DNA of 64,000 nt from Acinetobacter gyllenbergii CIP 110306 = MTCC 11365 (GCF_000413855.1 NZ_ATGG01000028.1:93753-157752); one strand, 5' to 3'. Shown: positions 7,536 through 16,773, numbered from the stretch's first letter. Numbers and translations are program-made. The notes: generated from the letters alone by a model not told the origin.

Positions 7536-7623
7536 GTCATCTGCAAAACCTGTCCAATAACACCATTTAATCAATCTATCGCAGAAACAATATCTTGTTT
7601 AAACCACACAGGTTGCAGATGAC
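7536..7623. repeat. Inverted repeat in the prpB-prpC gap
   Basis: GTCATCTGCAAAACCTGT (7536-7553) pairs with ACAGGTTGCAGATGAC (7608-7623) except for two extra bases in the left arm. The 88-bp unit is AT-rich inside and could be a small MITE-like element or an RNA hairpin that adjusts expression between prpB and prpC. Confidence 0.6.
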
Positions 7624-7673
7624 TTTTCTGCATAGCAAATTTCAACCTAAATTCTTATGAATTAAGGGTTTAC

Positions 7674-8558
7674 TTATTTATTCTTCGCAAAAGTTCCATC
7701 AAGATATTGTTCAAACGCATGGTAGTTAATGCGTTCATACAGTTCTTGGCGGGTTTGCATGGTGTCGACCACATTCTTTTGCGTACCTTCTTTACGCAAA
7801 GTCTCATAAACATTTTCTGCTGCTTTATTCATGGCACGGAATGCAGACAGTGGATAGAGCGCAATGCTGACATCGGCAGAAGCCAATTCTTCCGTAGTAA
7901 ATAATGGCGTTGAACCAAATTCGGTGATATTGGCTAAAACGGGCACTTTAGTCAGTTCCGCAAATTGCTTATACATGGCCAATTCAGTGATCGCTTCTGG
8001 GAACAGCATGTCTGCACCTGCTTCGATATACGCCCCTGCACGGTCAATCGCAGCTTGTAAACCTTCAACCGCGAGCGCATCGGTACGTGCCATGATCACA
8101 AAGCTGTCATCGGTACGTGCATCGACCGCGGCTTTAATACGATCGACCATTTCTTGTTGGGTTACGATGGCTTTATTCGGACGGTGACCACAACGTTTAG
8201 CACCGACTTGGTCTTCGATATGCATTGCAGCAGCACCGAACTTGATCATCGACTTGGTGGTACGTGCGATATTAAACGCGGAAGCACCAAAACCTGTATC
8301 CACATCGACCAATAACGGCAGATCACAGACATCAGTAATACGGCGTACATCAGTCAATACATCATCAAGGTTACTGATACCCAAATCAGGTAAACCCAAA
8401 GAACCTGCAGCCACACCACCACCTGACAAATAGATCGCCTTGTAGCCAGCGCGTTTTGCCAATAACGCATGGTTGGCATTGATTGCACCGACCACTTGTA
8501 ATGGTTTTTCATTTGCGACCGCGTCGCGGAATAGCTGACCAGCAGACTGTTTAGCCAT
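7674..8558 (-). CDS. prpB: 2-methylisocitrate lyase
   Basis: PrpB cleaves 2-methylisocitrate to pyruvate and succinate, the last step of the methylcitrate cycle. The 294-residue product starts MAKQSAGQLF, with an AAGGAGAAC ribosome site before the ATG at 8558. It has the isocitrate-lyase-superfamily signature KRCGHRPNK at residues 121-129 and the Mg-binding DVDTG at 85-89. A longer frame upstream lacks such a ribosome site. The start overlaps the prpR stop by eight bases, so regulator and enzyme genes are co-transcribed. Confidence 0.95.
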   Translation of the reverse strand: MAKQSAGQLFRDAVANEKPLQVVGAINANHALLAKRAGYKAIYLSGGGVAAGSLGLPDLGISNLDDVLTDVRRITDVCDLPLLVDVDTGFGASAFNIARTTKSMIKFGAAAMHIEDQVGAKRCGHRPNKAIVTQQEMVDRIKAAVDARTDDSFVIMARTDALAVEGLQAAIDRAGAYIEAGADMLFPEAITELAMYKQFAELTKVPVLANITEFGSTPLFTTEELASADVSIALYPLSAFRAMNKAAENVYETLRKEGTQKNVVDTMQTRQELYERINYHAFEQYLDGTFAKNK

Positions 8559-9261
8559 GTTGTTGTTCTCCTTGATTTTGTAGCAATGTTTGCTCAACAA
8601 TTTTGTAAGATGCATTGATGTGACGGTGCATTAGCATTTCGGCAAGCTCACCGTCACCTTCAGCAATCGCATCTAATATGCGGATATGTTCATCCCAAGC
8701 TTTACTTGGGCGATCTGGGGTATTTGAAAACTGGATTCGATACATCCGGATGAGGTGATACAGCTCATCGCATAACATTTTTTCTAAGGTTTTATTGCCA
8801 CTGCTTTTGATAATGCAGTAATGGAAATCATCCTGACCTTCTTGCAGATAGTAACCCTTACCTGCTTTAAAGTTTTCATCCTCGGCATGCATACGCAATA
8901 CATCACGCAAGGCCAGAATCTGTTTTTTATCAATATGCTGTGCAGCGAGTTTACAGGCCAAGCCTTCTAAAGAGGCACGAATTTGATAGAGTTCTTGAAA
9001 CTGTTGCAGTGACAGTGATACCACACGGGCACCGACATGCGCAGTTCGCTCCACCAGTTTCTGCCCTTCCAGACGATGAATCGCCTCACGTAAAGGCCCG
9101 CGACTGATGCCATAAATACGCGCGAGTTCAGGTTCTGAAATCTTGCTGCCCGCAGGAATATGCCCTAAAACAATTGCCGACTGAATTTGCTTAAATACGT
9201 GTTCCGTCAGGGTCATTCCCTGACTGGTGCTGAGGGCTTGAGGAACAAGGGTATCTTGCAT
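8551..9261 (-). CDS. GntR/FCD-family regulator of the methylcitrate operon
   Basis: The 236-residue product from MQDTLVPQ has an N-terminal GntR winged helix (about residues 18-80, with ISRGPLREAIHRLEGQ) and a C-terminal FCD ligand-binding domain (metal-type residues around DDFHYCI and EHIRILDAI). It is the first gene of the prp operon and probably senses a propionate-derived metabolite. Three ATTGTCGACAAT-type palindromes lie upstream; one directly abuts the ATG, which supports autoregulation and this start. The longer frame (to 9357) would place two of these palindromes inside the coding region and is rejected. Confidence 0.88.
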   Translation of the reverse strand: MQDTLVPQALSTSQGMTLTEHVFKQIQSAIVLGHIPAGSKISEPELARIYGISRGPLREAIHRLEGQKLVERTAHVGARVVSLSLQQFQELYQIRASLEGLACKLAAQHIDKKQILALRDVLRMHAEDENFKAGKGYYLQEGQDDFHYCIIKSSGNKTLEKMLCDELYHLIRMYRIQFSNTPDRPSKAWDEHIRILDAIAEGDGELAEMLMHRHINASYKIVEQTLLQNQGEQQHG

Positions 9262-9273
9262 ATTGTCGACAAT
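9262..9273. promoter_or_regulatory. Operator palindrome 1 of the prp operon
   Basis: ATTGTCGACAAT, a perfect 12-bp palindrome, touches the start codon of the GntR gene. An identical copy lies at 9325-9336, the usual signature of a GntR-family binding site. Confidence 0.7.
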
Positions 9274-9324
9274 CTCTACAATTTTTATGATTTTATAACC
9301 AGATAACAGAAAAAATGCAATAGG

Positions 9325-9336
9325 ATTGTCGACAAT
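9325..9336. promoter_or_regulatory. Operator palindrome 2 of the prp operon
   Basis: A second exact ATTGTCGACAAT, 63 bp from the first centre to centre (six helical turns), so both sites face the same side of the helix and the promoter probably lies between or beside them. Confidence 0.7.
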
Positions 9337-9527
9337 AAATCTGACTGGTGCTGCCAATTCGGCTAGCGAGATATAACCAGCTTGCTGATCAACACACTTG
9401 CAAAAATCTTATATAAAAACAGATAAAACAATAAATTAACAATATTCACACTCATTATTCAGCCCTGCGCTTTGATCTATTGGGCAGCCTTATAGTTTTA
9501 ATACTACGACCATGGTATGACAGCTTG

Positions 9528-9539
9528 ATTGTAGACAAT
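9528..9539. promoter_or_regulatory. Operator-like palindrome 3 between prpR and tyrB
   Basis: ATTGTAGACAAT differs from the two upstream palindromes at one base. It lies nearer the divergent aminotransferase gene and could link that gene to the same regulator. The remainder of the 453-base gap shows no gene. Confidence 0.5.
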
Positions 9540-9714
9540 CTTTATAATCAGCTCGTAGCGACAAATTTTGTAAGTAAATACTGCACCAAAATGTAAATAA
9601 CAGCGTGCTTCATGCAGCCTTTATTGATACATTATTGGGCATCAAAGGTTCCGCTCCTGAAGCGCCAACCTCCCCAGACATCTATGCACTTTGTTGAAGA
9701 AAAGGACATTGTTA

Positions 9715-10929
9715 ATGTTTCAACATATCCCACCTTATGCAGGCGATCCGATCCTTTCATTGATGGAACAGTTCAATGCTGATCCACGTGCTGAAAAGGT
9801 CAACCTCAGTATTGGTTTGTACTATAACGAAGACAGTATCGTTCCTCAGCTTGATACCATTATCGAAGCACAAAAACGTATTGCACCTAAAAATACGCAA
9901 ACCAAGCTTTACTTACCAATGGAAGGTTTCAAGCCTTACCGTGATGCGATTCAAGCCTTATTGTTTGGTGCCAACAGCCCTGCAATTCAACAAGGTCGTG
10001 TTGCAACGATTCAAACGTTGGGTGGTTCTGGTGCATTAAAAGTCGGTGCAGACTTCTTAAAAACCTACTTCCCAAATTCAGAAGTTTGGGTCAGCCAACC
10101 AACTTGGGATAACCACGTTGCCATCTTCAATGGTGCTGGTATCAAGAGCAACTTCTACCCATACTTCGATGCTGAAACACGTGGCGTTGATTTTGATGGG
10201 ATGTTGTCTACGCTGAAAACATTGCCAGAACAAAGCATTGTGTTATTGCACCCATGCTGCCATAACCCAACAGGCGCAGACTTGAATCCAGCACAATGGG
10301 ATCAAGTGATTGTGGTATTAAAAGAACGTAACCTGATTCCATTCCTCGACATCGCGTATCAAGGTTTCGGCGACGGTATGGAACAAGATGCCTATGCCAT
10401 TCGTGCTTTAGACCAAGCAGGTCTAAACTTTATTGTCAGCAACTCGTTCTCTAAAATCTTCTCACTTTACGGTGAGCGTGTTGGCGGTTTAACGTTCGTA
10501 TGTGACGATGCTGAAGCAGCAAAATGCACATTCGGTCAGTTGAAAGCAACGGTACGTCGTATCTACTCTAGCCCACCAACAACAGGTGCATGGTTGGTTG
10601 ATCAAGTGTTAAATGACGCTGATCTGAATCAACAATGGCAAGGCGAAGTCAAAGAGATGCGTGAGCGTATTATCAAAATGCGTAGCATCTTAAAAGATGA
10701 GTTGACTAAAGCCCTTCCTGAGCGTGACTTTAGCTACCTTGTGAATCAAAAAGGCATGTTCAGCTATACCGGTTTAACCGCTGAGCAAGTGGACATTCTT
10801 CGTGAAGAATATGCAATCTACTTGGTACGAAGTGGTCGTATCTGTGTTGCAGGCCTGAACATGAACAACGTATACAAAGTTGCCAAAGCAGTGGCTGAAG
10901 TTTTAGCAAAATCTGCTGCAACCGCTTAA
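9715..10929 (+). CDS. tyrB: Aromatic/aspartate aminotransferase
   Basis: This is a fold-type I PLP aminotransferase of the AspC/TyrB subfamily, transferring amino groups between aspartate or aromatic amino acids and 2-oxoglutarate. The 404-residue product from MFQHIPPYAG has CHNPTG at residues 182-187, Asp212 for the PLP ring nitrogen, and the PLP lysine in SNSFSK (Lys247). An AAAGGA ribosome site precedes the ATG at 9715. It stands alone, divergent from the prp operon and convergent with dld. Substrate preference cannot be read from sequence. Confidence 0.88.
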   Translation: MFQHIPPYAGDPILSLMEQFNADPRAEKVNLSIGLYYNEDSIVPQLDTIIEAQKRIAPKNTQTKLYLPMEGFKPYRDAIQALLFGANSPAIQQGRVATIQTLGGSGALKVGADFLKTYFPNSEVWVSQPTWDNHVAIFNGAGIKSNFYPYFDAETRGVDFDGMLSTLKTLPEQSIVLLHPCCHNPTGADLNPAQWDQVIVVLKERNLIPFLDIAYQGFGDGMEQDAYAIRALDQAGLNFIVSNSFSKIFSLYGERVGGLTFVCDDAEAAKCTFGQLKATVRRIYSSPPTTGAWLVDQVLNDADLNQQWQGEVKEMRERIIKMRSILKDELTKALPERDFSYLVNQKGMFSYTGLTAEQVDILREEYAIYLVRSGRICVAGLNMNNVYKVAKAVAEVLAKSAATA

Positions 10930-10942
10930 GTTATCACGCATA

Positions 10943-10969
10943 AAAAAGGCGCTTGAAGCGCCTTTTTTA
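10943..10969. terminator. Bidirectional terminator between tyrB and dld
   Basis: An AAAAAAGGCGCTTGAAGCGC hairpin with an A-run before and a T-run after can stop both convergent transcripts. Confidence 0.9.
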
Positions 10970-10988
10970 TTTCCTGTTTTATTTAAAG

Positions 10989-12695
10989 TCAGGACTTGGC
11001 CTTGCCCCAATATTTTAATTTAGAAGTCTGTCCAATCCCGACATTAAAACAATTATTCGGATCAAGTTTCTGGTAGAAATTGGCCAATGCAGGCTTGGCA
11101 ATATACAAATGACCGACATTATGTTCGGCAGGATATTCCGCGCGGCGGGCATCCAGCAAATGCCACATTTTGTGCTCCATCGCTAAAGGATCATTGCCTT
11201 TTTTAAGGATGTAATCCTGATGAAAGACATGACAGAAAAAGTGCCCATAATAGAGCTTATGTATGATCTGCTGTTCCATCTCCACAGGCAATTGCTCGAC
11301 CCATTCACGGTCATTGCGGCGTAAAGCGATGTCTAGCGCCACAATATCCTCAACCTCATCCCGATGGGTATCACGATAACGAATTGCGGCACCTGCCACG
11401 GCAAAACGATGCAAAAAGGCTTTACGCCCTTCATCCGCATCACAGACAAAGAAATTGCCCGAAGCATGCACCGCAAAATAGTCTTGTAAAAATTGCTCGG
11501 TCTGGGCTTTGCAATTATTTTCAACGCGTAACATCAGATGATGCTCATAACGATCGCGATATTCGGTCATCCGTTTCGGTAAATGACTCGGTAACAAGGT
11601 CGTGACCGCTTGTAAAAGATGATCGGTGAGTCCTTTGATTTTAAATTTTTCTAAAAAGCCATCGAGCTTGTCTTTTAATGCAAAAGCTTTCGGCACATTG
11701 GCGGTGCCAAATTTTTCAATAAACAGAAAGGTATCTTTGCCATATTTTTCACCAATATGATAGGCATCGCGGTGAATATATTCCCCTGCAATCGGCAAGC
11801 TTGGCAATGAAGTCAATAAATAACGGCGAATCGCGGTCAGGTCGTCGGCATCATTGCTGCCGATATAAAAGACATTGCTCTCGACCTTTTCATAGGTATC
11901 CAGACGTACCGCAAACACGCAGATTTTCCCTGCCGAACCTGAGGCTTCAAACAAACGCGATGGATCAGCATTAAAACGTGCAGGGCTATCGGCATCGACT
12001 TGGGTAACATCTTGCGCATAACGCTGATCGGATGCCTGTTTTTCTGCATCATCTAAAATATCTGTGGCTTGATATTGTTGTTGCTCTAAACGGGTCAGGA
12101 TTTCTTCTGGCGTTGCGCCCAAGTTCACCCCCAGATGATTCACCAATTCCAGCTGACCTTGCGCACTCACTTGCGCATACAGTGCTAACTCCGTATACGC
12201 AGGCCCACGACGCACCAAGGCACCACCTGAGTTATTACAGACCCCACCCAACACCGAAGCACCGATACAGGAAGAACCAATCACCGAATGCGGTTCACGA
12301 TCATAGCCTTTCAGGATTTGTTCCAGATTGTCCAAGGTCGCCCCCGGCAAGCAAATCACCTGCTGACCCTCATGAATCACTTGAATGCCTTTTAAACGGC
12401 GTGTACTCATCACCAACACAGGGCGGTCATAATCATCGCCATAGGGGGTTGAACCACCAGTCAGGCCCGTATTGGCCGCTTGCATGATGACGATACAATC
12501 CGCTTCAATCGCTGCTTGTAATACCTGCCACTGTTCTAGCAAGGTGCCAGGGATCACTACTGCAAAGACTTTACCCTCACCAAAACGACGACCTTGCCGA
12601 TACTGGCGGGTACTTTGATCATCGCTCAGTACATGCTGACGTCCAACAATCTGCTGTAAACGACCAATCACTGCTTTGGGAGAAAATGTTTGCAT
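10989..12695 (-). CDS. dld: Quinone-dependent D-lactate dehydrogenase
   Basis: A peripheral membrane FAD enzyme that oxidises D-lactate to pyruvate and feeds electrons to quinones. The 568-residue product matches E. coli Dld in length. The FAD-binding PCMH region contains MQAANTGLTGGSTP (about residues 71-84) and SVIGSSCIGASVLGGVCNNSGG near 137-158; the C-terminal membrane-binding domain follows. It belongs with lldPRD as the lactate-use cluster but is separated from lldD by 310 bases containing repeats. Confidence 0.93.
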   Translation of the reverse strand: MQTFSPKAVIGRLQQIVGRQHVLSDDQSTRQYRQGRRFGEGKVFAVVIPGTLLEQWQVLQAAIEADCIVIMQAANTGLTGGSTPYGDDYDRPVLVMSTRRLKGIQVIHEGQQVICLPGATLDNLEQILKGYDREPHSVIGSSCIGASVLGGVCNNSGGALVRRGPAYTELALYAQVSAQGQLELVNHLGVNLGATPEEILTRLEQQQYQATDILDDAEKQASDQRYAQDVTQVDADSPARFNADPSRLFEASGSAGKICVFAVRLDTYEKVESNVFYIGSNDADDLTAIRRYLLTSLPSLPIAGEYIHRDAYHIGEKYGKDTFLFIEKFGTANVPKAFALKDKLDGFLEKFKIKGLTDHLLQAVTTLLPSHLPKRMTEYRDRYEHHLMLRVENNCKAQTEQFLQDYFAVHASGNFFVCDADEGRKAFLHRFAVAGAAIRYRDTHRDEVEDIVALDIALRRNDREWVEQLPVEMEQQIIHKLYYGHFFCHVFHQDYILKKGNDPLAMEHKMWHLLDARRAEYPAEHNVGHLYIAKPALANFYQKLDPNNCFNVGIGQTSKLKYWGKAKS

Positions 12696-12786
12696 GATGG
12701 CTCCTTTGGGTCATTCATATAAAATCTAGCTATATCTTATGCATGCTAAAACTAGATCAACACGACAGGGACTTACGGTTTGTGGA

Positions 12787-12930
12787 CTAGCTGATTCTCT
12801 AATTTGAATCAGCCCTTTATTTGCTATCGCGGTTGGCGGCAAGGATGCCGCCTGTTCCGATGCGGTAGCAGGGAAGTACCGTCATCGCAATAGAGGATTT
12901 TTGGTTACTTTTGATCCTTCAAAAGTGACA
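12787..12930. repeat. Cluster of hairpin repeats between dld and lldD
   Basis: Three hairpins lie in a row: GCTGATTC/GAATCAGC (12790-12813), GGCGGC/GCCGCC (12835-12852), and GTTACTTTTGA/TCAAAAGTGAC (12904-12929, one mismatch). The last resembles the hairpin at 7500-7525. The region is GC-richer than ordinary intergenic DNA here and has no open frame of note. It looks like a remnant of a dispersed repeat element. Confidence 0.6.
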
Positions 12931-13005
12931 AATGCCTATACCTCAGACATAAGCATGTCACCAGACTTGGAGGCCGTGCCTACTGCATCACTTAGCAAAT
13001 TATTT

Positions 13006-14157
13006 TTAAAAACCTTGTTTGATTGCCTGTACCAAACAATCCGCATTAATCTCTTGAATCGACTTAGCCCCTGTTAAGGTCATCGCCACCCGCATTTCCT
13101 TATCAATCAGATCGAGCAAGTTAGACACCCCTTGCCCACCTGCTGCTGCCAAGGCATAAACAAAGGCACGACCCAATAACACCGTATCCGCACCCAAGGC
13201 CAACATCCGCACCACATCCAGACCATTACGAATACCTGAATCAGCCAGAATCGCCAGATCACCCTTCACCGCGTCAGCAATCGCAGGTAAAGCCCGTGCA
13301 GAAGACAGCACCCCATCCAGTTGCCGCCCACCATGATTGGATACCACGATGCCGTCTGCACCAAAACGGACTGCATCTTTGGCATCTTCAGGATCCAGAA
13401 TCCCCTTAATCACCATCGGGCCATCCCAAAACTCACGAATCCACTCCAGATCTTTCCATGAAATCGACGGATCGAAATTAGAACCTAACCAGCCGATATA
13501 ATCTTCAAGCCCAGTCGGTTTACCTAAATATTTCGAGATATTGCCCAAATCATGCGGACGACCACACATCCCGACATTCCATGCCCAATGCGGATGAAAC
13601 ATAGACTGCACATAACGACGCATCGCCGCATTTGGACCACTCATCCCTGAATGCGCATCGCGATAGCGCGCACCCGGCACTGGCATATCCACGGTAAACA
13701 CCAGTGTCGAACAACCTGCCGCTTTAGCACGTTCCAAGGCATTACGCATAAAGCCACGATCACGCAACACATAGAGCTGGAACCACATTGGACGCTGAAT
13801 TGCAGGCGCCACTTCTTCAATCGGACAGACCGAAACCGTCGATAAAGTAAATGGAATCCCTTTTTGATCTGCTGCCACTGCCGCCTGAACTTCGCCACGA
13901 CGTGCATACATACCCGTTAAACCCACGGGTGCCAATGCCACAGGCATCGACAAGGTTTCATTAAACAGTTTGGTTTCCAGACTCAGCGCGGACATGTCAT
14001 TCAACACCCGTTGACGCAAGGCGATGTCAGAAAGATCCTGCACATTACGTTTTAAGGTATGTTCTGAATAGGCACCACCGTCGATATAGTGAAATAAAAA
14101 CGGCGGTAAACGACGTTGTGCCGCAGCACGATAATCATTGCCAGAAGAAATAATCAT
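13006..14157 (-). CDS. lldD: L-lactate dehydrogenase (FMN, quinone-linked)
   Basis: Oxidises L-lactate to pyruvate at the inner membrane. The 383-residue product is a standard 2-hydroxyacid oxidase barrel: MIISSGNDYR start, FMN-binding region APVGLTGMYARRGEV, and the catalytic signature SNHGGRQLDG with His275 and Arg278. Its start overlaps the lldR stop by four bases (ATGA), so it is the third gene of the lldP-lldR-lldD operon and is regulated by lactate through LldR. Confidence 0.96.
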   Translation of the reverse strand: MIISSGNDYRAAAQRRLPPFLFHYIDGGAYSEHTLKRNVQDLSDIALRQRVLNDMSALSLETKLFNETLSMPVALAPVGLTGMYARRGEVQAAVAADQKGIPFTLSTVSVCPIEEVAPAIQRPMWFQLYVLRDRGFMRNALERAKAAGCSTLVFTVDMPVPGARYRDAHSGMSGPNAAMRRYVQSMFHPHWAWNVGMCGRPHDLGNISKYLGKPTGLEDYIGWLGSNFDPSISWKDLEWIREFWDGPMVIKGILDPEDAKDAVRFGADGIVVSNHGGRQLDGVLSSARALPAIADAVKGDLAILADSGIRNGLDVVRMLALGADTVLLGRAFVYALAAAGGQGVSNLLDLIDKEMRVAMTLTGAKSIQEINADCLVQAIKQGF

Positions 14158-14906
14158 TTTGAGTCCACTCTCGTTAAACGTGTTGCACGTTTCTGGCGCG
14201 CTTCATCTTCGCCCAGAGCACGTACATGATTAATCACAAATTCAATATGCCCACACACCGCTTGGCGTGCAGCTTCGGGATCTTGACGATCAATCGCATC
14301 CATCACCTGAAAATGCTGCTCGCTGAGCAAGTCACCATTGACAGGATGGTTATAAACTTTGTTACGCCCGAGCAAGACGTTGTATTGCAGCAAGTCAAAC
14401 AAACTACGCATCATTTGGATCAGCACAATATTGTGTGAGGCCTCCGCAATCGCTAAATGAAATTCTGCATCCGCCACTGCCGCCCGAGCTGAATCGCCTG
14501 CATTTTGATAACGGCTGATCTCATCAAAACAATGATGAATTTTGGCACGATCTTCAGGTGTTGAACGCAATGCGGCGTACCATGCAGTGCCGCCTTCAAG
14601 CAACAAACGCGCTTCCTGTACATCAAAACGGTACAGTGGATCTTCTTCAATCAAATGACTGATCGGATTGACGATGAGCTGTTGCGGCCACTGCTCGGGT
14701 AATTGTTGAATATAGGTCCCATCACCACGGCGGCTACTCAACACCCCCTGACTATTCAACTGTTGAATCGCTTCACGCAAGGACGGACGAGATACGCCTA
14801 AGCTGGTCGCCAGTTGGCGCTCGGCAGGTAAGCGATCACCTTGTTTCATCTGGCGTTGCTCAATGAGTGCCTGTAATTTCATGACCACTTGATCGGAGAT
14901 TCTCAT
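14154..14906 (-). CDS. lldR: Lactate-responsive GntR/FCD regulator LldR
   Basis: The product has an N-terminal winged helix (QGDRLPAERQLATSLGVSRP, then SLREAIQQL) and a C-terminal FCD domain. It represses lldPRD when L-lactate is absent. I take the ATG at 14906 (250 aa); an adjacent GTG at 14909 is possible, and the AAGGAA ribosome site sits 5-8 bases before either. Two TTGGT-N3-ACCAA sites upstream of lldP are the expected targets. Confidence 0.93.
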   Translation of the reverse strand: MRISDQVVMKLQALIEQRQMKQGDRLPAERQLATSLGVSRPSLREAIQQLNSQGVLSSRRGDGTYIQQLPEQWPQQLIVNPISHLIEEDPLYRFDVQEARLLLEGGTAWYAALRSTPEDRAKIHHCFDEISRYQNAGDSARAAVADAEFHLAIAEASHNIVLIQMMRSLFDLLQYNVLLGRNKVYNHPVNGDLLSEQHFQVMDAIDRQDPEAARQAVCGHIEFVINHVRALGEDEARQKRATRLTRVDSK

Positions 14907-14925
14907 CACATTTCCTTGATTAGCG

Positions 14926-16587
14926 TTATGGAATCATCCACGGCACCAGATAAGCCTGAACCGTGACAATGATGCCGACAAAGACAGTAAATATGATGCT
15001 ATGTTTTACCGTGAAACGAAACAAGTCCGATTCTTTTCCAACCAAACCCACCGCGGCACAGGCAATCGCAATCGATTGCGGTGAAATCATCTTGCCCGTT
15101 ACGCCCCCACTGGTATTGGCAGCCACCAGTAACACTTCGGGAATACCGATTTGCTGCGCTGTGGTGGCTTGCAATGCCGAGAACAAGGCATTGGATGAGG
15201 TATCGGAACCCGTCAGGAAGACACCCAGCCAACCCAAGAAGGGTGAGAAAAAAGTAAAGGCATGCCCTGTATGTGAAAGTGCTAAAGCCAAGGTCGCAGA
15301 CAGGCCTGAGTAATTGGCAATAAAGGCAAAGGCCAATACCATGCCAATCGAATAAATTGGGGTTTTTAACTCATTTAATGTTTCAGCAAAGGTACTGACC
15401 GCGTCACGGGTTTTCATTTTCAGGAAAATGATGGTGATGATCGCCGCAATAAAAATGGCAGTGCCTGTGGCAGAGAACCAATCGAATTTATAAATCGCTT
15501 CATAGGCCGTGGTTTCAGACACAATCGGCGGCATTTTTTCCACCAGTTTATGCAGATACGGCACTTCGATTTTAAAAATCCAATCCGCCAAGGCACCGTC
15601 TTTGGCAAATAATGACTTGAATGGTTTGATACTCCAAATCGTCACCATCAGCGTCAAAATCATAAACGGCGACCATGCTTTGGCAATCTGTGCAATGCTA
15701 TAACGCTGTTGTGATGAGGCCGCATAGCTAGCTGCTTGTTCATCAGTCATTTCAAAACGGAAAATATGTTTCGGTTTCCAGACACGGAACAGCAAGGTCA
15801 AACTGACCAATGAGGCAATCGCAGCGGTAATATCAGGCAGTTCGGGTCCCAAAAAGTTCGAGGTCAGGTATTGTGCAATGGCAAAAGCACTACCACCGAC
15901 CAGTACCGCAGGCCAAGTCTCTTTCACGCCACGCCAACCGTCCATGATCGCCATAATCCAGAACAGCACAATGATGGTTAAAAAAGGCAATTGGCGACCG
16001 ACCATCTGGCTGATTTCCATAGTATCGACACCAGATACCTGTCCAGCCACGATAATCGGAATCCCCATGGCACCGAAGGCCACAGGCGCCGTATTCACAA
16101 TCAGACAGAGGCCCGCAGCATATAGCGGTTTAAAGCCTAAGCCGACCAATAGGGCTGCTGTAATGGCGACTGGTGCACCAAAGCCTGCCGCACCTTCTAA
16201 AAAAGTCCCAAAGGCAAAACCGACCAACAGCATCTGTAGGCGCTGATCTTCAGTAATCGATAAAATACTGGAGCGAATCACATCAAACTGCCCTGTTTTT
16301 ACCGAAATTTTATACAGGAACACCGCCCCAATAATAATCCAAGAGATCGGCCATAAACCGTAAAAAAAGCCATAAACCACGGAAGCAAATGCCATTTCTA
16401 CTGGCATCTGATAAAACACTAAAGCGATGACAAGGGCAAGAATGACCGTACAGGTCCCCGCAATACTGCCCTTTAAACGAAATACCGCCAAAGCCAGAAA
16501 GAAGAAGATAATCGGAATCAGCGCAACGGCACTGGATAACCAAATATTATTCAAAGGATCATAAAGTTGTTGCCACACATTAAGCAT
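14926..16587 (-). CDS. lldP: L-lactate permease
   Basis: A proton/lactate symporter of the LctP family in the inner membrane. The 553-residue product has about a dozen hydrophobic segments and the family motifs GFAFGTFLEGAAGFGAPVAI and NTSGGVTGKMISPQSIAI. An AAGGAG ribosome site ends directly against the ATG at 16593 but lies six bases before the ATG at 16587, so the second start is preferred. First gene of lldPRD; in Acinetobacter lldP usually marks one end of the capsule locus. Confidence 0.95.
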   Translation of the reverse strand: MLNVWQQLYDPLNNIWLSSAVALIPIIFFFLALAVFRLKGSIAGTCTVILALVIALVFYQMPVEMAFASVVYGFFYGLWPISWIIIGAVFLYKISVKTGQFDVIRSSILSITEDQRLQMLLVGFAFGTFLEGAAGFGAPVAITAALLVGLGFKPLYAAGLCLIVNTAPVAFGAMGIPIIVAGQVSGVDTMEISQMVGRQLPFLTIIVLFWIMAIMDGWRGVKETWPAVLVGGSAFAIAQYLTSNFLGPELPDITAAIASLVSLTLLFRVWKPKHIFRFEMTDEQAASYAASSQQRYSIAQIAKAWSPFMILTLMVTIWSIKPFKSLFAKDGALADWIFKIEVPYLHKLVEKMPPIVSETTAYEAIYKFDWFSATGTAIFIAAIITIIFLKMKTRDAVSTFAETLNELKTPIYSIGMVLAFAFIANYSGLSATLALALSHTGHAFTFFSPFLGWLGVFLTGSDTSSNALFSALQATTAQQIGIPEVLLVAANTSGGVTGKMISPQSIAIACAAVGLVGKESDLFRFTVKHSIIFTVFVGIIVTVQAYLVPWMIP

Positions 16588-16652
16588 TCTCATCTCCTTG
16601 AAATGCTGGGCGCTATTTTGTTTTCACTTCGAGACAAAACATCATCACGAAT

Positions 16653-16667
16653 ATTGGTATGACCAAT
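16653..16667. promoter_or_regulatory. LldR operator, promoter-proximal
   Basis: ATTGGTATGACCAAT is a near-perfect palindrome of the TTGGT-N3-ACCAA type bound by LldR/FadR-class GntR proteins, 66 bases upstream of lldP. A partial half-site (ATTGGTAAAA) lies beside it. Confidence 0.75.
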
Positions 16668-16758
16668 ATAAATTTTATTGGTAAAATTTATCCATTTACA
16701 CAAGTCGCTTATCTTAATTACATGAATTATCAGGCGCAACCATCAATCGCCCACCAAT

Positions 16759-16773
16759 ATTGGTAAGACCAAT
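16759..16773. promoter_or_regulatory. LldR operator, distal
   Basis: ATTGGTAAGACCAAT matches the proximal operator except at the central base. The centres are 106 bp apart, about ten helical turns, fitting the two-operator looping model known for E. coli lldPRD. Confidence 0.75.

Noticed and set aside
9262..9357. Longer N-terminus of the prp regulator
   Set aside because: It would place two operator palindromes inside the coding sequence and add a hydrophobic stretch not seen in GntR regulators.
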